From Vibrio zhanjiangensis (lineage in GTDB: Bacteria > Pseudomonadota > Gammaproteobacteria > Enterobacterales > Vibrionaceae), in contig NZ_BSPW01000036.1 of NCBI RefSeq assembly GCF_030161235.1, positions 1 through 64,000 of the forward strand: DNA of 64,000 bases, in the 5' to 3' direction. Both the position numbers and the translations under genes were made by a program. The notes below the pieces were generated by a model that did not search any database, was not told the DNA's origin, and saw only the letters and a program-made list of their open reading frames with translations. Below, piece by piece: positions 27,281 through 37,970 of this stretch (position 1 is its first letter; each line of letters starts with the position of its first letter).

Positions 27281-30109
27281 TTAAGCGAACTTACGAACTT
27301 CACCCTCGCCTTCCACATTCGACACGCAGCGACCACAGATTTTTTCATGGCCATCAATAGTGCCTACATCGGGAGAGTGATGCCAGCAACGATCGCACTT
27401 GTCTGCATCAATAACCGAGACTTCAACAAATAAACCTTCAATATCGGTCGCTTGTGCTGCATCCGATTTCTCGCTAAGAGGTTTGACCATTGCCGCTGAC
27501 GTGAGCAATACAAAGCGCAATTCATTTGCCAATTTATTCACATTTGCCGCAAGAGCATCATCGACATACAAAATGACTGAGGCCTGCAGAGCACTGCCTA
27601 TGGTTTTGTCATTTCTGGCATTTTCGAGAAGTTTGTTGACCGCGCTTCTCACCGTTTGTATATCAGACCAAAACTCGTTGTTCAGCACTTCATCATCTGC
27701 AACACCAAACAAACCATCGAACCATTCACCAGTGAAGACAAATTTTTCACGTTCACCTGGCATCTCATTCCAGATTTCGTCTGCCGTGAACGACATAATG
27801 GGTGCCATCCAACGAACTAAGGCTTCAACGATGTAGTAAAGCGCAGTCTGACAACTCCGTTGTGCATGCCCACCACGCTTTGCTGTGTACTGGCGATCTT
27901 TAATAATGTCGAGATAGAAAGAACCCATTTCAATTGAGCAGAATTGCATTAGACGCTGCGTTACCGCATGCGTATTGTACTCATCATAGGCTTTAATGAT
28001 TTCGTCTTGAGCGGCAAATGCACGGCCGACAGCCCAACGATCCAACGCCACCATGTCTTCTGCAGCTACAATATCGGTTGCAGGATTAAAACCATTGAGA
28101 TTTGCTAAGAAGAATCGAGCTGTATTACGAATACGGCGATAGGCATCCGCGCTGCGCTTTAATATTTCGTCAGACACCGCAACTTCACCAGTGTAATCTG
28201 TCGACGCTACCCAAAGACGCAAAATATCAGCCCCCAGCTTATTGGTGACGTCTTTTGGCGCAACAACATTACCGATCGATTTAGACATCTTACGGCCTTG
28301 ACCATCAACCACAAATCCATGGGTCAGCACTTGCTTGTATGGCGCTTGACCTTTCATCGCAATCGATGAAATGAGCGACGATTGGAACCAGCCACGATGT
28401 TGGTCAGAGCCCTCAAGGTACAAGTCTGCGCTATGACCATTGTATTCTTCGCGAGCGTCAACGACTGAATAGTGAGTCACACCAGAATCAAACCAGACAT
28501 CAAGTGTATCCAGCACTTTTTCGTACTTTACTGCATCCTCACCCAGTAAATCCGAGATTTCTAGGTCCCACCACGCTTGAATGCCTTTTTGCTCAACCAA
28601 TTGAGCGACTTGTTCAATAAGCTCAGATGTACGAGGATGAAGCTCCGCGGTTTCTTTGTGCACAAAGAGTGCAATCGGCACGCCCCAAGTACGTTGACGA
28701 GAAATACACCATTCTGGGCGACCTTCTATCATACCCTCAATGCGACTTTGTCCCCATTCAGGCATCCACTCAACACCCTTGATAGATTCAAGCGCTTTGC
28801 TTCGCAAACCCGCTTGCTCCATAGACACAAACCACTGCGGCGTCGCACGAAAGATAATCGGTGTCTTGTGGCGCCAACAATGCGGATAGCTATGTTCGTA
28901 TGCATGGTGATGAAGTAAAGCGCCTTTCTCTTTAAGTATTTCAACAACAGCATCATTGGCTTTAAATACGTGCTGACCAGCAAATAACTCTGTATCAGGC
29001 AAATAAACGCCATTAGAGCCCACTGGATTTGCTACTTCTAAACCGTATTTGTTACCAACTGCGAAGTCTTCCTGACCATGACCGGGAGCTGTGTGAACCA
29101 CACCTGTACCAGACTCAGTAGTAACATGATCACCAAGAATCGCGGGAACACTGAAATCATAGAATGGGTGCTCAAACTGACACAGCTCGAGATCACTCCC
29201 TTTAGCAAAGCCTAGGTTGTGGAAATGTTCGATACCTACTCTATCCATGACGTCTTTGGCAAGCTCGGAAGCCACTATAATTCGCTCTGGATTGTCCCCT
29301 TCGACTTGCACTAGAACATACTCAAGATCATCACGTAGACATACTGCGCGGTTCGCGGGCAAAGTCCAAGGTGTTGTAGTCCAAATCACGATAGAAATAT
29401 CACCGTGTCCTTCATGGCCTTGACTCAATGAAAACTTTGATAATACGGCAGATTGATCGCTCGCTTTAAATCGAACATCAATTGAAGGGGATACTTTGTC
29501 TTTGTACTCAACTTCTGCTTCTGCCAATGCCGAACCACAATCAGTACACCAATGAACGGGTTTAAAGCCTTTTAGCAGGTGGCCATTATCAGCAATTTTA
29601 CCTAGAGCACGAATAATATTGGCTTCAGTCGCAAAATCCATGGTGCGGTATGGTTTATCCCACTCTCCCATGATTCCTAAACGTTTAAAGCTTTCTTTTT
29701 GCCCTTCGACCTGGCCTGCCGCGTATTTTCTGCACTCTTCACGAAACTCAGAAGAGGAAATCTTCTGGCCTGGTTTGCCTTTCTTTTTTTCTACCATTAG
29801 TTCAATTGGTAGACCATGACAATCCCAGCCAGGAATGTATGGTGCGTCAAAACCAGAAAGTGTTTTGGATTTAATAATAATGTCTTTAAGAATCTTGTTT
29901 AGTGCGTGGCCAATATGAATATCACCATTCGCATATGGAGGACCATCATGTAGAACGAAAGATTGTTTGCCTTTTTTCGCTTTGCGGATCTCACCGTAAA
30001 GGTCTTCTTTGTACCAACGCTCAAGCATTTCTGGCTCACGATTAGCCAGATTGCCACGCATCGGAAACCCTGTTTCAGGAAGGTTCAGGGTATCTTTATA
30101 CTCACTCAT
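27281..30109 (-). CDS. ileS: Isoleucyl-tRNA synthetase
   Basis: IleRS charges tRNA-Ile and edits misactivated valine. The 942-residue product is a class-I synthetase with the HIGH box in [16 protein letters not shown] (near 58-73), the editing domain containing [12 protein letters not shown] and [11 protein letters not shown], and the KMSKS loop in [10 protein letters not shown] (near 605). It ends in a C-terminal zinc finger (CDRCWHH and CGRCVSNV). Architecture is that of the bacterial type-1 enzyme. It lies between ribF and lspA in the conserved operon. Confidence 0.98.
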   Translation of the reverse strand: MSEYKDTLNLPETGFPMRGNLANREPEMLERWYKEDLYGEIRKAKKGKQSFVLHDGPPYANGDIHIGHALNKILKDIIIKSKTLSGFDAPYIPGWDCHGLPIELMVEKKKGKPGQKISSSEFREECRKYAAGQVEGQKESFKRLGIMGEWDKPYRTMDFATEANIIRALGKIADNGHLLKGFKPVHWCTDCGSALAEAEVEYKDKVSPSIDVRFKASDQSAVLSKFSLSQGHEGHGDISIVIWTTTPWTLPANRAVCLRDDLEYVLVQVEGDNPERIIVASELAKDVMDRVGIEHFHNLGFAKGSDLELCQFEHPFYDFSVPAILGDHVTTESGTGVVHTAPGHGQEDFAVGNKYGLEVANPVGSNGVYLPDTELFAGQHVFKANDAVVEILKEKGALLHHHAYEHSYPHCWRHKTPIIFRATPQWFVSMEQAGLRSKALESIKGVEWMPEWGQSRIEGMIEGRPEWCISRQRTWGVPIALFVHKETAELHPRTSELIEQVAQLVEQKGIQAWWDLEISDLLGEDAVKYEKVLDTLDVWFDSGVTHYSVVDAREEYNGHSADLYLEGSDQHRGWFQSSLISSIAMKGQAPYKQVLTHGFVVDGQGRKMSKSIGNVVAPKDVTNKLGADILRLWVASTDYTGEVAVSDEILKRSADAYRRIRNTARFFLANLNGFNPATDIVAAEDMVALDRWAVGRAFAAQDEIIKAYDEYNTHAVTQRLMQFCSIEMGSFYLDIIKDRQYTAKRGGHAQRSCQTALYYIVEALVRWMAPIMSFTADEIWNEMPGEREKFVFTGEWFDGLFGVADDEVLNNEFWSDIQTVRSAVNKLLENARNDKTIGSALQASVILYVDDALAANVNKLANELRFVLLTSAAMVKPLSEKSDAAQATDIEGLFVEVSVIDADKCDRCWHHSPDVGTIDGHEKICGRCVSNVEGEGEVRKFA

Positions 30110-30164
30110 CGATTCTTAATTCCGTTGTGTTGGGTGACAGTTAGACATTATGCCAAACAGCGAA

Positions 30165-31109
30165 CTAAACCGCTTGGTCTTTATACCGACGCAGCCACAC
30201 CCTTGCTGCCTCAGCATCCAATTTAATCTGTTGTTTTAATAAGTCGAAGGACTCAAATTTTTGTTCGTCTCTTATTTTATTCAAAAGTACGATTTCGAGC
30301 TGCTTGCCATATAAATCATCATGAAAGTCGAACAAATGCACTTCAAGTTGTTGTCGCACGCCATCTACCGTTGGTCGAGTGCCTATATTAGCCACGCCCC
30401 CGATTGGTTGCTCGCTTAAACCAAGCACCTGAACGGTATACACACCAGCAACCGGTGACACACACCGTTTAAGCGGAATATTCGCAGTAGGAAAGCCTAT
30501 GGTTCTACCTAGTTTCCTGCCGTGCGCAACTCGGCCACTAATGCTGTAATTACGCCCCAGCATACTCGAAGCTAGCGGTAAATTATCACTGGCTAAGGCT
30601 TCTCGAATCGCCGTACTGCTAATACGCAACTGTTCTAGGCAAAAGCTATGTGTATTCACAACATCAAAACCATGCTTTTCCCCAGCCGCTTGCAACATAG
30701 CAAAATTACCCTGCCGCTCTCGACCAAAACAGAAATCATCTCCGACGACAAGAAACTTAACACCCAATCGACTTACCAACAAGTCACTAATAAATTCTTG
30801 TGCCGTTTGATTAGCAAATCCATGGTTAAAATTGACACAAAGTAAGCGTTCGATGCCCAGTTTCTTTAGCTGAACAAATTTATCTCTCAAACGAGCTAGC
30901 CGCGCCGGAGCCTTATCTTTAGCAAAGAGCTCTAAAGGCTGAGGTTCAAATATCATGACGGTCGCAGGCAACCCCATTTCTTTTGCCTTTGCAGACAGTT
31001 TTTTCAACACAGCTTGGTGGCCTAAGTGCACGCCATCAAAGTTGCCTATGGTCAGAACGCACTCTGCATGATGTGCTTTGATATTGTGGATTCCTCGAAT
31101 CAATTCCAT
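30165..31109 (-). CDS. ribF: Bifunctional riboflavin kinase / FAD synthetase RibF
   Basis: RibF phosphorylates riboflavin to FMN and adenylylates it to FAD. The 314-residue product has an N-terminal nucleotidyltransferase domain with TIGNFDGVHLGHQAVL, VGDDFCFGRERQGN and ISSTAIREAL, and a C-terminal kinase domain with GRTIGFPTANIPL and GVANIGTRPTV. It precedes ileS by about 55 bp, as in E. coli. No FMN riboswitch is seen upstream; transcription probably comes from murJ. Confidence 0.97.
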   Translation of the reverse strand: MELIRGIHNIKAHHAECVLTIGNFDGVHLGHQAVLKKLSAKAKEMGLPATVMIFEPQPLELFAKDKAPARLARLRDKFVQLKKLGIERLLCVNFNHGFANQTAQEFISDLLVSRLGVKFLVVGDDFCFGRERQGNFAMLQAAGEKHGFDVVNTHSFCLEQLRISSTAIREALASDNLPLASSMLGRNYSISGRVAHGRKLGRTIGFPTANIPLKRCVSPVAGVYTVQVLGLSEQPIGGVANIGTRPTVDGVRQQLEVHLFDFHDDLYGKQLEIVLLNKIRDEQKFESFDLLKQQIKLDAEAARVWLRRYKDQAV

Positions 31110-31175
31110 TAAGCGCGTCTAAGTCCTATTGGTTTCAAATTTTATCCTACGTGAAACTGACGGATTATATACTAA

Positions 31176-32744
31176 TCACTCTTGTTGTGTCGCGGCTTTT
31201 ACATCTTTTAAACGAACCCCCATTACCCAAAGCGCAATCAAGTATACCGCGGCCCCTAAACCAATCAGTGTTGATAACCCAATAACCCTATGCGAGAGGC
31301 TCCAACTTAACCAAGTAGAGATGTCCTCTAATTGCCACAAAATTCCTCCAACCATCAAACCACCCGCGGTCATCGCTTTAGCAATAAAAACCAAAGTCTG
31401 ACGAGTTAATTGATAAACCTCTGCTAGATGAAGCCCCCTGTAAAGTAACGACATATTCACAAAAGCAGATAACGCCGTTGCAATGGCTAAGCCCACATAT
31501 CCGTAGAACCAAGCAAAAATAGCGTTAAATACCATATTGGTCACCATGGCAATAATGCCATATTTGACTGGTGTTTTGGTGTCTTGGCGTGAGTAATAAC
31601 CGGGAGCGAGAACTTTAATAAGCATAAAATTCAACAGGCCTGATGCATAAGCAACTAAAGACATTGATGCCTGTTCAACATCCATAGGACTAAATTCCCC
31701 ACGCATAAAAAGCACCATCAGCATAGGTTTTGCTAATACCATCAAGCCCAAAGTGGCAGGAACACCCAGCAAAACCACCATCCGGATTCCCCAATCCATA
31801 GTTTGAGAAAAGCCTATGCTATGAGAATCAACATGTTTTCGCGACAAGGCAGGCAAAATCACAGTAGCAATTGCGATACCAAATAAGCCCAAGGGAAACT
31901 CAAGTAAACGATCTGAATAGTACAACCAACTGATTGACCCTGTTTGTAAAAAGCTGGCGATGAAAGTATCAAATAATAAATTGATCTGGCTAACAGAGAC
32001 ACCAAATAGGGCAGGAATCATCAAGGTTCGAATTTTGACCACACCTGGATCTCTCCATCCCCAAGCGGGTTTAACAAACGCCCCCGCTTGAATTAAAAAA
32101 GGAATTTGGAATAGAAACTGGACCAAGCCGCCAAGAAAGACACCAATTGCCAATCCAACTTCTGGTTGTGACAGTTTCGGCGCTATGTACCAAGCGGACA
32201 AAATAATCATTACATTGAGAAACACTGGCGTAAACGAAGATACTGCGAATTTTCCCAAGGTATTTAATATCGCCCCCGATAGAGCAACAAAAGTGATAAA
32301 CCATAGATAAGGGAAGGTTATCTTGAGTATAAAGCTCGCCAGTTCAAATTTCCCCGCAGAGGGGCCGCCATTGACCCAATCAAGAAACCAGCCGAAACCG
32401 AACAGCGCCGTCACCGCTCCTGAGCACAGGACGCCCAAAACAGTCACAATTGAAACCAAAACACCCAAAGTACCCGCGGCTCGGGCAATTAATTGGCGAG
32501 TTTTGTCCATATCGCCCGTTGCATGATACTCCGTTAGCACGGGAACAAATGCTTGGGAGAAAGCTCCCTCAGCGAACAAACGACGCAAAAAATTCGGAAT
32601 TTTATTGGCAAAAAAGAATACATCGGCACTAGCTCCGGCTCCCATTAAATTAGCCACCACAACATCACGCACTAAGCCAAGTACACGAGAAATAAAAGTC
32701 ATAGCACTAACAATTAGTCCTGACTTAAGTAGACGTTTGCTCAC
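31176..32744 (-). CDS. murJ: Lipid II flippase MurJ
   Basis: MurJ moves lipid II across the inner membrane for peptidoglycan synthesis. The 522-residue product has about 14 membrane segments and family marks near the N terminus (FISRVLGLVRDVVVANLMGAG, FFFANKIPNFLRRLFAEGAFSQAF) containing the conserved arginines. It is a MOP-superfamily protein distinct from the MATE exporter encoded at 46.8-48.2 kb. It is divergent from rpsT and leads the ribF-ileS-lspA-fkpB-ispH cluster. Confidence 0.96.
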   Translation of the reverse strand: MSKRLLKSGLIVSAMTFISRVLGLVRDVVVANLMGAGASADVFFFANKIPNFLRRLFAEGAFSQAFVPVLTEYHATGDMDKTRQLIARAAGTLGVLVSIVTVLGVLCSGAVTALFGFGWFLDWVNGGPSAGKFELASFILKITFPYLWFITFVALSGAILNTLGKFAVSSFTPVFLNVMIILSAWYIAPKLSQPEVGLAIGVFLGGLVQFLFQIPFLIQAGAFVKPAWGWRDPGVVKIRTLMIPALFGVSVSQINLLFDTFIASFLQTGSISWLYYSDRLLEFPLGLFGIAIATVILPALSRKHVDSHSIGFSQTMDWGIRMVVLLGVPATLGLMVLAKPMLMVLFMRGEFSPMDVEQASMSLVAYASGLLNFMLIKVLAPGYYSRQDTKTPVKYGIIAMVTNMVFNAIFAWFYGYVGLAIATALSAFVNMSLLYRGLHLAEVYQLTRQTLVFIAKAMTAGGLMVGGILWQLEDISTWLSWSLSHRVIGLSTLIGLGAAVYLIALWVMGVRLKDVKAATQQE

Positions 32745-32823
32745 AGCTACCTCTAAAGTCCAGTAATACTGATTATAAAGCCCTACTCTACGACAAGAAT
32801 GTCAGGCCTAGAGTAGATTAGTA

Positions 32824-32853
32824 TTAGCAATGAAAAAAAAATACTGATAGAAT
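32824..32853 (+). promoter_or_regulatory. Possible rpsT P1 promoter
   Basis: TTAGCA (32824-32829) and TAGAAT (32848-32853) are 18 bp apart, followed by a very C-rich discriminator (CCCCGCC), a feature of stringently controlled ribosomal promoters. Confidence 0.45.
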
Positions 32854-32927
32854 CCCCGCCATCTTAACCGTGAAGACCTATCTAATCCAAAATTTGTTTG
32901 GCTCCGATTGGTTTTTGCACAAATCAT

Positions 32928-32956
32928 TTGACATTTAAGTGCAAATAGGGGATATT
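32928..32956 (+). promoter_or_regulatory. rpsT P2 promoter
   Basis: A perfect TTGACA (32928-32933) is followed after 17 bp by GATATT (32951-32956), about 50 bp before the start codon. With the upstream element this makes a tandem pair, as known for E. coli rpsT. Confidence 0.6.
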
Positions 32957-33004
32957 CCTCGCCCTTAAATTGTCACCGAACTAAAGTTTTTGGGAGTTAG
33001 ACCC

Positions 33005-33265
33005 TTGGCAAATAGTAAATCTGCTAAGAAGCGCGCTATCCAAGCTGAGAAACGTCGTCAGCACAATGCTAGCCGTCGTTCTATGATGCGCACTTATATG
33101 AAGAAAACTGTTGCTGCTATCGAAGCAGGCGACAAAGCTGCTGCAACTGAAGCATTTGCTGCAGTTACACCAATCCTAGACCGCATGGCGACTAAAGGCC
33201 TTATTCATAAGAATAAAGCTGCACGTCATAAGTCTCGTTTCGCTGCTGCAATCAAAGCTCTATAA
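33005..33265 (+). CDS. rpsT: 30S ribosomal protein S20, TTG start
   Basis: S20 is a small basic helical protein that binds 16S rRNA. The 86-residue product reads (M)[17 protein letters not shown] and [10 protein letters not shown]-like [15 protein letters not shown], with [14 protein letters not shown] near the end, so identity is clear. The initiation codon is TTG at 33005, 10 bp after GGGAG. E. coli rpsT also uses a rare UUG start, which takes part in its autoregulation. An ATG 15 bp upstream sits in the Shine-Dalgarno segment and would add five residues that S20 lacks. Confidence 0.96.
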   Translation: MANSKSAKKRAIQAEKRRQHNASRRSMMRTYMKKTVAAIEAGDKAAATEAFAAVTPILDRMATKGLIHKNKAARHKSRFAAAIKAL

Positions 33266-33286
33266 TCTGACTCTGATTTCTATAGC

Positions 33287-33314
33287 GAAAAAAACCGGCC
33301 TTGGCCGGTTTTTT
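33287..33314. terminator. rpsT / hlyU bidirectional terminator
   Basis: AAAAAACCGGCC and GGCCGGTTTTTT form a near-perfect stem with a 2-nt centre and flanking A and T runs, 22 bp after rpsT and 20 bp after the convergent hlyU stop. It can work in both directions. Confidence 0.9.
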
Positions 33315-33333
33315 TATTACTAGAGCATATCGC

Positions 33334-33636
33334 TTACACTACCTCTGCACAATATAGGCTATGTAAAAGATGAATCATGGATTTAACCTCTTCACTACTG
33401 AGAGTATAAAATACTGTTTGTGCTTCTTTACGCGTATTCACTAAGCCATCACGACGCAGCCACGCCAAATGTTGCGATAGCGCGGACTGGCTTAATTCCA
33501 ACTTGCTGCAAAGCTCACCTACCGACAGCTCCTGATTATGCAATAAGCACAGTATTTGCAGGCGCCTTTCATTCGCCATTGCTTTAAGTAGTACCACCGC
33601 TTTGGCAGAATTTTTTTCCATTTCCTTTAAATTCAT
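33334..33636 (-). CDS. hlyU: ArsR-family regulator HlyU
   Basis: HlyU is a winged-helix ArsR/SmtB protein that in V. cholerae and V. vulnificus raises toxin gene expression by displacing H-NS. The 100-residue product carries MANERRLQILCLL, LSQSALSQHLAWLRRDGLV (recognition helix) and RKEAQTVFYTLSS, almost the V. cholerae text I recall, without its extra eight N-terminal residues. It lacks the ArsR metal-binding cysteine pair. Cys30 and Cys96 align with the two cysteines (38 and 104 in V. cholerae) proposed to give redox sensing; Cys43 is additional. GAGGTG lies before the ATG. It is convergent with rpsT. Confidence 0.92.
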   Translation of the reverse strand: MNLKEMEKNSAKAVVLLKAMANERRLQILCLLHNQELSVGELCSKLELSQSALSQHLAWLRRDGLVNTRKEAQTVFYTLSSEEVKSMIHLLHSLYCAEVV

Positions 33637-33753
33637 CGGCTAGCACCTCTTAAGACAACCTAATCTCTCAGCCTACAATTCACATATTGATACATTTACA
33701 AAACTGATACTAATCTATTTGCATCAAGTAATCTATTTGTTGAAACCAAAAAA

Positions 33754-34653
33754 TTAGTGTTGAAACAAATCAGCCAAATCAGCATCACAGATATTTTTCA
33801 CCGCAGGATGTTGAATCATGCGTTCAGCAAAGATAACGTAGTATTCTTCTTTAAGTTCTTCAATATGCTCTATCAATTGTAGGGGCAAGTCATTCTCTAC
33901 TTCCGACATATAAAGAGAGGGAGCCAAAAGAATCACCTCAGGATGATAACGGGAGAAAGACTTCATTAATGCTGCGTCATCAAACTCACCGAGAATATTA
34001 GGCTGTAGGCCTTGATAATCAAACCACTGAAGTACTTTTCTCCCCATCGCGGTTCGACTGCCAGGGATGAGTAATTTTTTCTCCTCGAGTATTTGAGGAA
34101 ACGAGCATCGCAGGATATGGCTGCTAGAAAAAAAACTCATATGGCATTCTCCAAGCTTTTTACTATACAAGCCGGGACTCTGACTTGAGTCAACAGGACA
34201 ATCTGACAAAATCATATCTAATTTATGTTGAGATAATTGTTCAAGCAACATCTCGTGAGTTGACTCAAAACAACGTAAGTGAATACTGTTATCTTCAGGA
34301 ATAGCTTTCATCAAAATCTTACTGACCAACCTTTTAGATAAAGCATCAGCAACTCCTACATCAAACAATATATTCGCACGCTGGCTATAGTTGACAATAT
34401 CCAACATCTCATAGCTTAAACCAAACATTCGATCAGAATATTTGTAAATAAGCTGCCCTAGTTCCGTTGGTTCGATGCCTCGACCACTACGCTTGGTGAG
34501 TTTCCCCCCCATTCGCTCCTCTAATGCTTTGATTTGCCCAGTGACCGTTTGGGGAGTCAGAAAGAGTGCATCAGCCGCTTTTGAGACCGAACCTTGGTTA
34601 CACACCATCCAAAAATAATAAAGATGATTATAGTTTAAATGCGACATCATCAT
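33754..34653 (-). CDS. nhaR: LysR-type transcriptional activator NhaR
   Basis: NhaR is a Na+-responsive LysR regulator that activates the NhaA antiporter gene in E. coli and also pga biofilm genes there. The 299-residue product has the N-terminal helix-turn-helix ([36 protein letters not shown]) and an effector domain with [36 protein letters not shown] and [13 protein letters not shown], all NhaR-specific. It is divergent from nptA, a sodium-coupled carrier, instead of nhaA. Three ATGs open the frame; the exact start is open. Confidence 0.93.
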   Translation of the reverse strand: MMMSHLNYNHLYYFWMVCNQGSVSKAADALFLTPQTVTGQIKALEERMGGKLTKRSGRGIEPTELGQLIYKYSDRMFGLSYEMLDIVNYSQRANILFDVGVADALSKRLVSKILMKAIPEDNSIHLRCFESTHEMLLEQLSQHKLDMILSDCPVDSSQSPGLYSKKLGECHMSFFSSSHILRCSFPQILEEKKLLIPGSRTAMGRKVLQWFDYQGLQPNILGEFDDAALMKSFSRYHPEVILLAPSLYMSEVENDLPLQLIEHIEELKEEYYVIFAERMIQHPAVKNICDADLADLFQH

Positions 34654-35003
34654 TCTCGCTAATCTAAGTATTATCGGTTATAGCAAAACCTTTTCATGAC
34701 AACAAGAGATCGGAAAAAACGAACATTATTATAATATTGTTATGTTAAAACCGAAAATACAGTCCAGTAAGATGACAATTCCAGTAAAACGGAATAAGAA
34801 AATGTTGATATTCAAGCTAGTCAATTTTAAGAAAATATAAAAATTTCCTTTAAAATCATAATGTAAATAACCACCTCAAGGTTTTAGCAAGTGAATAGTC
34901 AGCTAAAAAATCAGTTGTAATATAAATGACATAATTAACCTCTACTATCGCCAACAGTATTAATTATTGACCGTCAATATAATTAAGGTCACGGAGAAGA
35001 TTT
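34654..35003. other. nhaR-nptA divergent intergenic region
   Basis: This 350-bp, very AT-rich spacer holds a 20-bp near-palindrome, AACATTATTATAATATTGTT (34722-34741, 18 of 20 positions symmetric), about 70 bp from the nhaR start. It is a candidate operator for a LysR-type dimer. GGTCACGGAGAAG precedes the nptA ATG. No coding sequence is visible. Confidence 0.5.
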
Positions 35004-36149
35004 ATGAACCAAGCTATTACAACAGCGGCTCCCATCTCGAGCACAACTCGATGGTTACGCTGGGCTAACTTGGCATTCATGCTGTATTTGCTGCTATTAG
35101 CAGTGTCTATGATTGGTAGTGGTTTCAAATGGGCTACGGGTGATCAGGCGAAAGTCTTGTTTGAGTTTGCCTCACATCCCATTGCTGGTTTGATGATAGG
35201 TCTTGTTGCCACTGCATTAATCCAATCTTCAAGTACAGTAACCTCAATCATCGTTGGCCTTGTGGCTGGTGGTTTACCTGTCGAAACCGCTATCCCAATG
35301 ATCATGGGTGCCAATATAGGAACAACGGTTACTAATACCTTAGTTTCCCTTGGACACATACGTAACAAAGAAGAGTTTAAACGTGCTTTTGCCAGTGCCA
35401 CTATTCATGACTTCTTTAATCTTCTCGCGGTTGCCATTTTCCTTCCATTAGAAATGATGTTTGGTATCTTAGAAAAAGTCTCTCATTGGCTAGTATCACC
35501 TTTTTTAGCAACGGGTGATATGAGCATGAAAGGACTCAATTTCATCAAACCGATTACCAAACCAGTTGTGAGCGCAATCAAAGAACCCCTGAGTACCTTT
35601 GGCGATAGCATAGGAGGCATCGTTCTTATTGTTATTGGCATTGCAACTATCTTTGTGGCTATCACTGTTATGGGTAAACTGATGAAAAGCCTTATGGTCG
35701 GTCGCGCTAAAGAAATTCTGAAAAGTGCTATTGGTAGAGGTCCTATCCACGGTATTTTGTCTGGTTCAATAGTGACTGTGTTAGTGCAATCTTCATCAAC
35801 AACAACCAGCTTGATGGTTCCTCTGGTTGGTTCTGGTGTACTAAAAGTCAGAGATGTTTACCCCTTTACTCTGGGTGCTAATATTGGTACTTGTATTACG
35901 GCCTTATTAGCAGCAACCGCCGCATCTGGAGAATTTGCGGTATTTGCCCTTCAAATCGCCTTGGTCCATCTCTCATTCAATATCCTAGCAACCCTAGTTA
36001 TTTTCGGTATTCCGGTGCTTAGGGATCTACCGGTTAAGGCTGCAGATATCATCTCAGACATGGCCGTAAAAAATAAAGCGGTTGTCGCTGGGTATCTTTT
36101 GGCTGTGTTCCTTGTATTACCGGGTACGATCTTAGCACTCAGCGCCTAA
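35004..36149 (+). CDS. nptA: Na+/phosphate cotransporter NptA (PNaS family)
   Basis: This 381-residue inner-membrane protein belongs to the type-II Na/Pi cotransporter family. The inverted repeat typical of the family is visible as two QSSS motifs: ALIQSSSTVTSIIVGLVAGG near 74 and VLVQSSSTTTSLMVPLVGSG near 260, each followed by MGANIGTTVTN or LGANIGTCITA. V. cholerae NptA is a sodium-dependent phosphate carrier in the same neighbourhood (beside nhaR and hlyU). It is divergently transcribed from nhaR and ends in a strong terminator. Confidence 0.92.
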   Translation: MNQAITTAAPISSTTRWLRWANLAFMLYLLLLAVSMIGSGFKWATGDQAKVLFEFASHPIAGLMIGLVATALIQSSSTVTSIIVGLVAGGLPVETAIPMIMGANIGTTVTNTLVSLGHIRNKEEFKRAFASATIHDFFNLLAVAIFLPLEMMFGILEKVSHWLVSPFLATGDMSMKGLNFIKPITKPVVSAIKEPLSTFGDSIGGIVLIVIGIATIFVAITVMGKLMKSLMVGRAKEILKSAIGRGPIHGILSGSIVTVLVQSSSTTTSLMVPLVGSGVLKVRDVYPFTLGANIGTCITALLAATAASGEFAVFALQIALVHLSFNILATLVIFGIPVLRDLPVKAADIISDMAVKNKAVVAGYLLAVFLVLPGTILALSA

Positions 36150-36155
36150 ATATAG

Positions 36156-36192
36156 AAAACCCTGCAACATTGATTGCAGGGTTTTCTTTTTT
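36156..36192 (+). terminator. nptA terminator
   Basis: AAAACCCTGCAA and TTGCAGGGTTTT pair over 12 bp around a 6-nt loop, followed by CTTTTTT. It starts 6 bp after the nptA stop and faces the convergent thyA. Confidence 0.88.
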
Positions 36193-36242
36193 GACAAAAT
36201 CAAATTAACTCATTGAAGTCTAAGTCAACTCACCAAATATCG

Positions 36243-37094
36243 TTACACTGAAAATGGGTATTGAATAGCCTCATGATGCTCGTATCCTTCAACCCAGAAA
36301 TCATCCAGCGTTACCCATGTCTCTAAGTCTTCCAATGATGTTATGCTTGGGTTAATGTGGAAAGTAGGCGCTTTCATAGGCTCACGTTTAAGCTGTACAT
36401 CACGCATCAACTCTAGCTGATCTTCATAAATATGCGCATTAACGATCTTATGATAAGCCTGACCTGCTTTGTTACCTGTGATCTGCGCGATGACAGCCAA
36501 CAAGACGTAAACTTGCACCATGTTAAAATTCAGTCCAAGCGGAACATCACAAGATCGCTGGGTACTATTGAGATAAAGCGTATCCCCTAATAAGGAAAAG
36601 TGATGGCTGTACATACATGGGCGTAAACACCCCATATGAAACTCGCCTGGGTTATAAAAATTGAGGATCTCACCACGATCATCAACACCTCGGGTTAAAT
36701 CATCGACAATCTTTCTCAACTGATCGACATAACCACCATCCGGCTTCGCCCATGTACGACCCTGAACCCCATAGACACGCCCCATATCATCAGTACCCTT
36801 CCGATATGGGTTATTCAACCAAGCTGAATTTTGGTTGGCATTTGCGTCCCAAGTCTTAGTGCCTAGAGTGCGAAAATCCTCGGCGTTATCATAACCTCGG
36901 ATATAACCAAGTAGTTCAGCGACTGCCGCTTTCCAGAAACTTTTCCTCGTTGTGACTAGAGGGAACTGATTCTGAGCAACATCATACGTGAGGTCAGCGT
37001 TAATCACAGTTAAACAGCGCTTACCTGTACGTTCATTTTCAACCCACTGACCATGTTCCACAATACGCTGACAGAGTTCTAAATATTGTTTCAC
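36243..37094 (-). CDS. thyA: Thymidylate synthase ThyA
   Basis: ThyA methylates dUMP to dTMP with methylene-tetrahydrofolate. The 283-residue product carries the catalytic cysteine segment [10 protein letters not shown] and the nucleotide-binding [13 protein letters not shown], with [14 protein letters not shown] and HPFSV-like end (IQYPFSV). The active-site motif differs from E. coli (LAPCHAFFQ) but fits the Vibrio-type sequence. It is 9 bp behind lgt, matching the conserved lgt-thyA pair, so it is probably the last gene of the rppH-ptsP-lgt-thyA transcript. Confidence 0.95.
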   Translation of the reverse strand: MKQYLELCQRIVEHGQWVENERTGKRCLTVINADLTYDVAQNQFPLVTTRKSFWKAAVAELLGYIRGYDNAEDFRTLGTKTWDANANQNSAWLNNPYRKGTDDMGRVYGVQGRTWAKPDGGYVDQLRKIVDDLTRGVDDRGEILNFYNPGEFHMGCLRPCMYSHHFSLLGDTLYLNSTQRSCDVPLGLNFNMVQVYVLLAVIAQITGNKAGQAYHKIVNAHIYEDQLELMRDVQLKREPMKAPTFHINPSITSLEDLETWVTLDDFWVEGYEHHEAIQYPFSV

Positions 37095-37103
37095 TTCCCG
37101 TCC

Positions 37104-37925
37104 TCATTTGGTTTGCTGTGGAAGAATATCTTTATAGTGACCACGCTTATAGGCCCAGATCATCATCAAAATCCCTCCTAAAATCATAGGTAAGGATAAA
37201 ATCTGTCCCATTGAGATAAATCCGCCAAATAGACCTAAATGAGCATCAGGTTCACGGACATATTCCACTAAGAAACGGAATGTACCATAACCGGCCAAGA
37301 ATAAGCCTGATACTGCACCAAGCGGACGCGGCTTTTTGATAAACCAATTCAAGATAAAGAACAAAACGATACCTTCAAGCGCCATCTCATATAACTGAGA
37401 GGGATGACGAGGTAAAGGTCCACCTGTTGGGAAAACCATTGCCCATGGCACATCCGTCACACGTCCCCAAAGCTCACCGTTCATAAAGTTACCAAGCCGC
37501 CCCATTCCTAAACCAAAAGGCACGAGCGGTGCAATAAAATCAGCGACGCCAAAGAAGGTACGACCATTTTTCTTTGCGTACCAGAGCATGGCGCTAATCA
37601 CACCCAGTAGGCCACCATGAAATGACATACCGCCCGTCCAAACTTTGAACAGATATAGAGGATCTTGTATGAAAAGATCAAAGTTGTAGAACACAACGTA
37701 GCCAACACGACCACCGATGACGACACCAAGGAATCCAGCAAACAAAAGATCCGAAACTTGTTCCCTTGTCCAACCACTGTCAGCTTGGTCTGCTCGCCGG
37801 TTGGCTAACCATAAAGCAAATGCGAAACCAATCAAATACATAAGCCCGTACCAACGTATTGACAAAGGCCCCAATGAGATCAGAACAGGATCGATATTAG
37901 GAAATTCAAGGAATCCTTGAGACAT
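37104..37925 (-). CDS. lgt: Prolipoprotein diacylglyceryl transferase Lgt
   Basis: Lgt transfers diacylglycerol to the lipobox cysteine, the first lipoprotein maturation step. The 273-residue inner-membrane product has seven hydrophobic segments, [11 protein letters not shown] with the essential His, and the Lgt signature [14 protein letters not shown] followed by [11 protein letters not shown]. LspA, the next enzyme in the pathway, is encoded 10 kb to the left. thyA follows. Confidence 0.97.
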   Translation of the reverse strand: MSQGFLEFPNIDPVLISLGPLSIRWYGLMYLIGFAFALWLANRRADQADSGWTREQVSDLLFAGFLGVVIGGRVGYVVFYNFDLFIQDPLYLFKVWTGGMSFHGGLLGVISAMLWYAKKNGRTFFGVADFIAPLVPFGLGMGRLGNFMNGELWGRVTDVPWAMVFPTGGPLPRHPSQLYEMALEGIVLFFILNWFIKKPRPLGAVSGLFLAGYGTFRFLVEYVREPDAHLGLFGGFISMGQILSLPMILGGILMMIWAYKRGHYKDILPQQTK

Positions 37926-37970
37926 AAAACTACCACTCTTTAGGTATTAAGATAATTAAATGAGAGTCTG

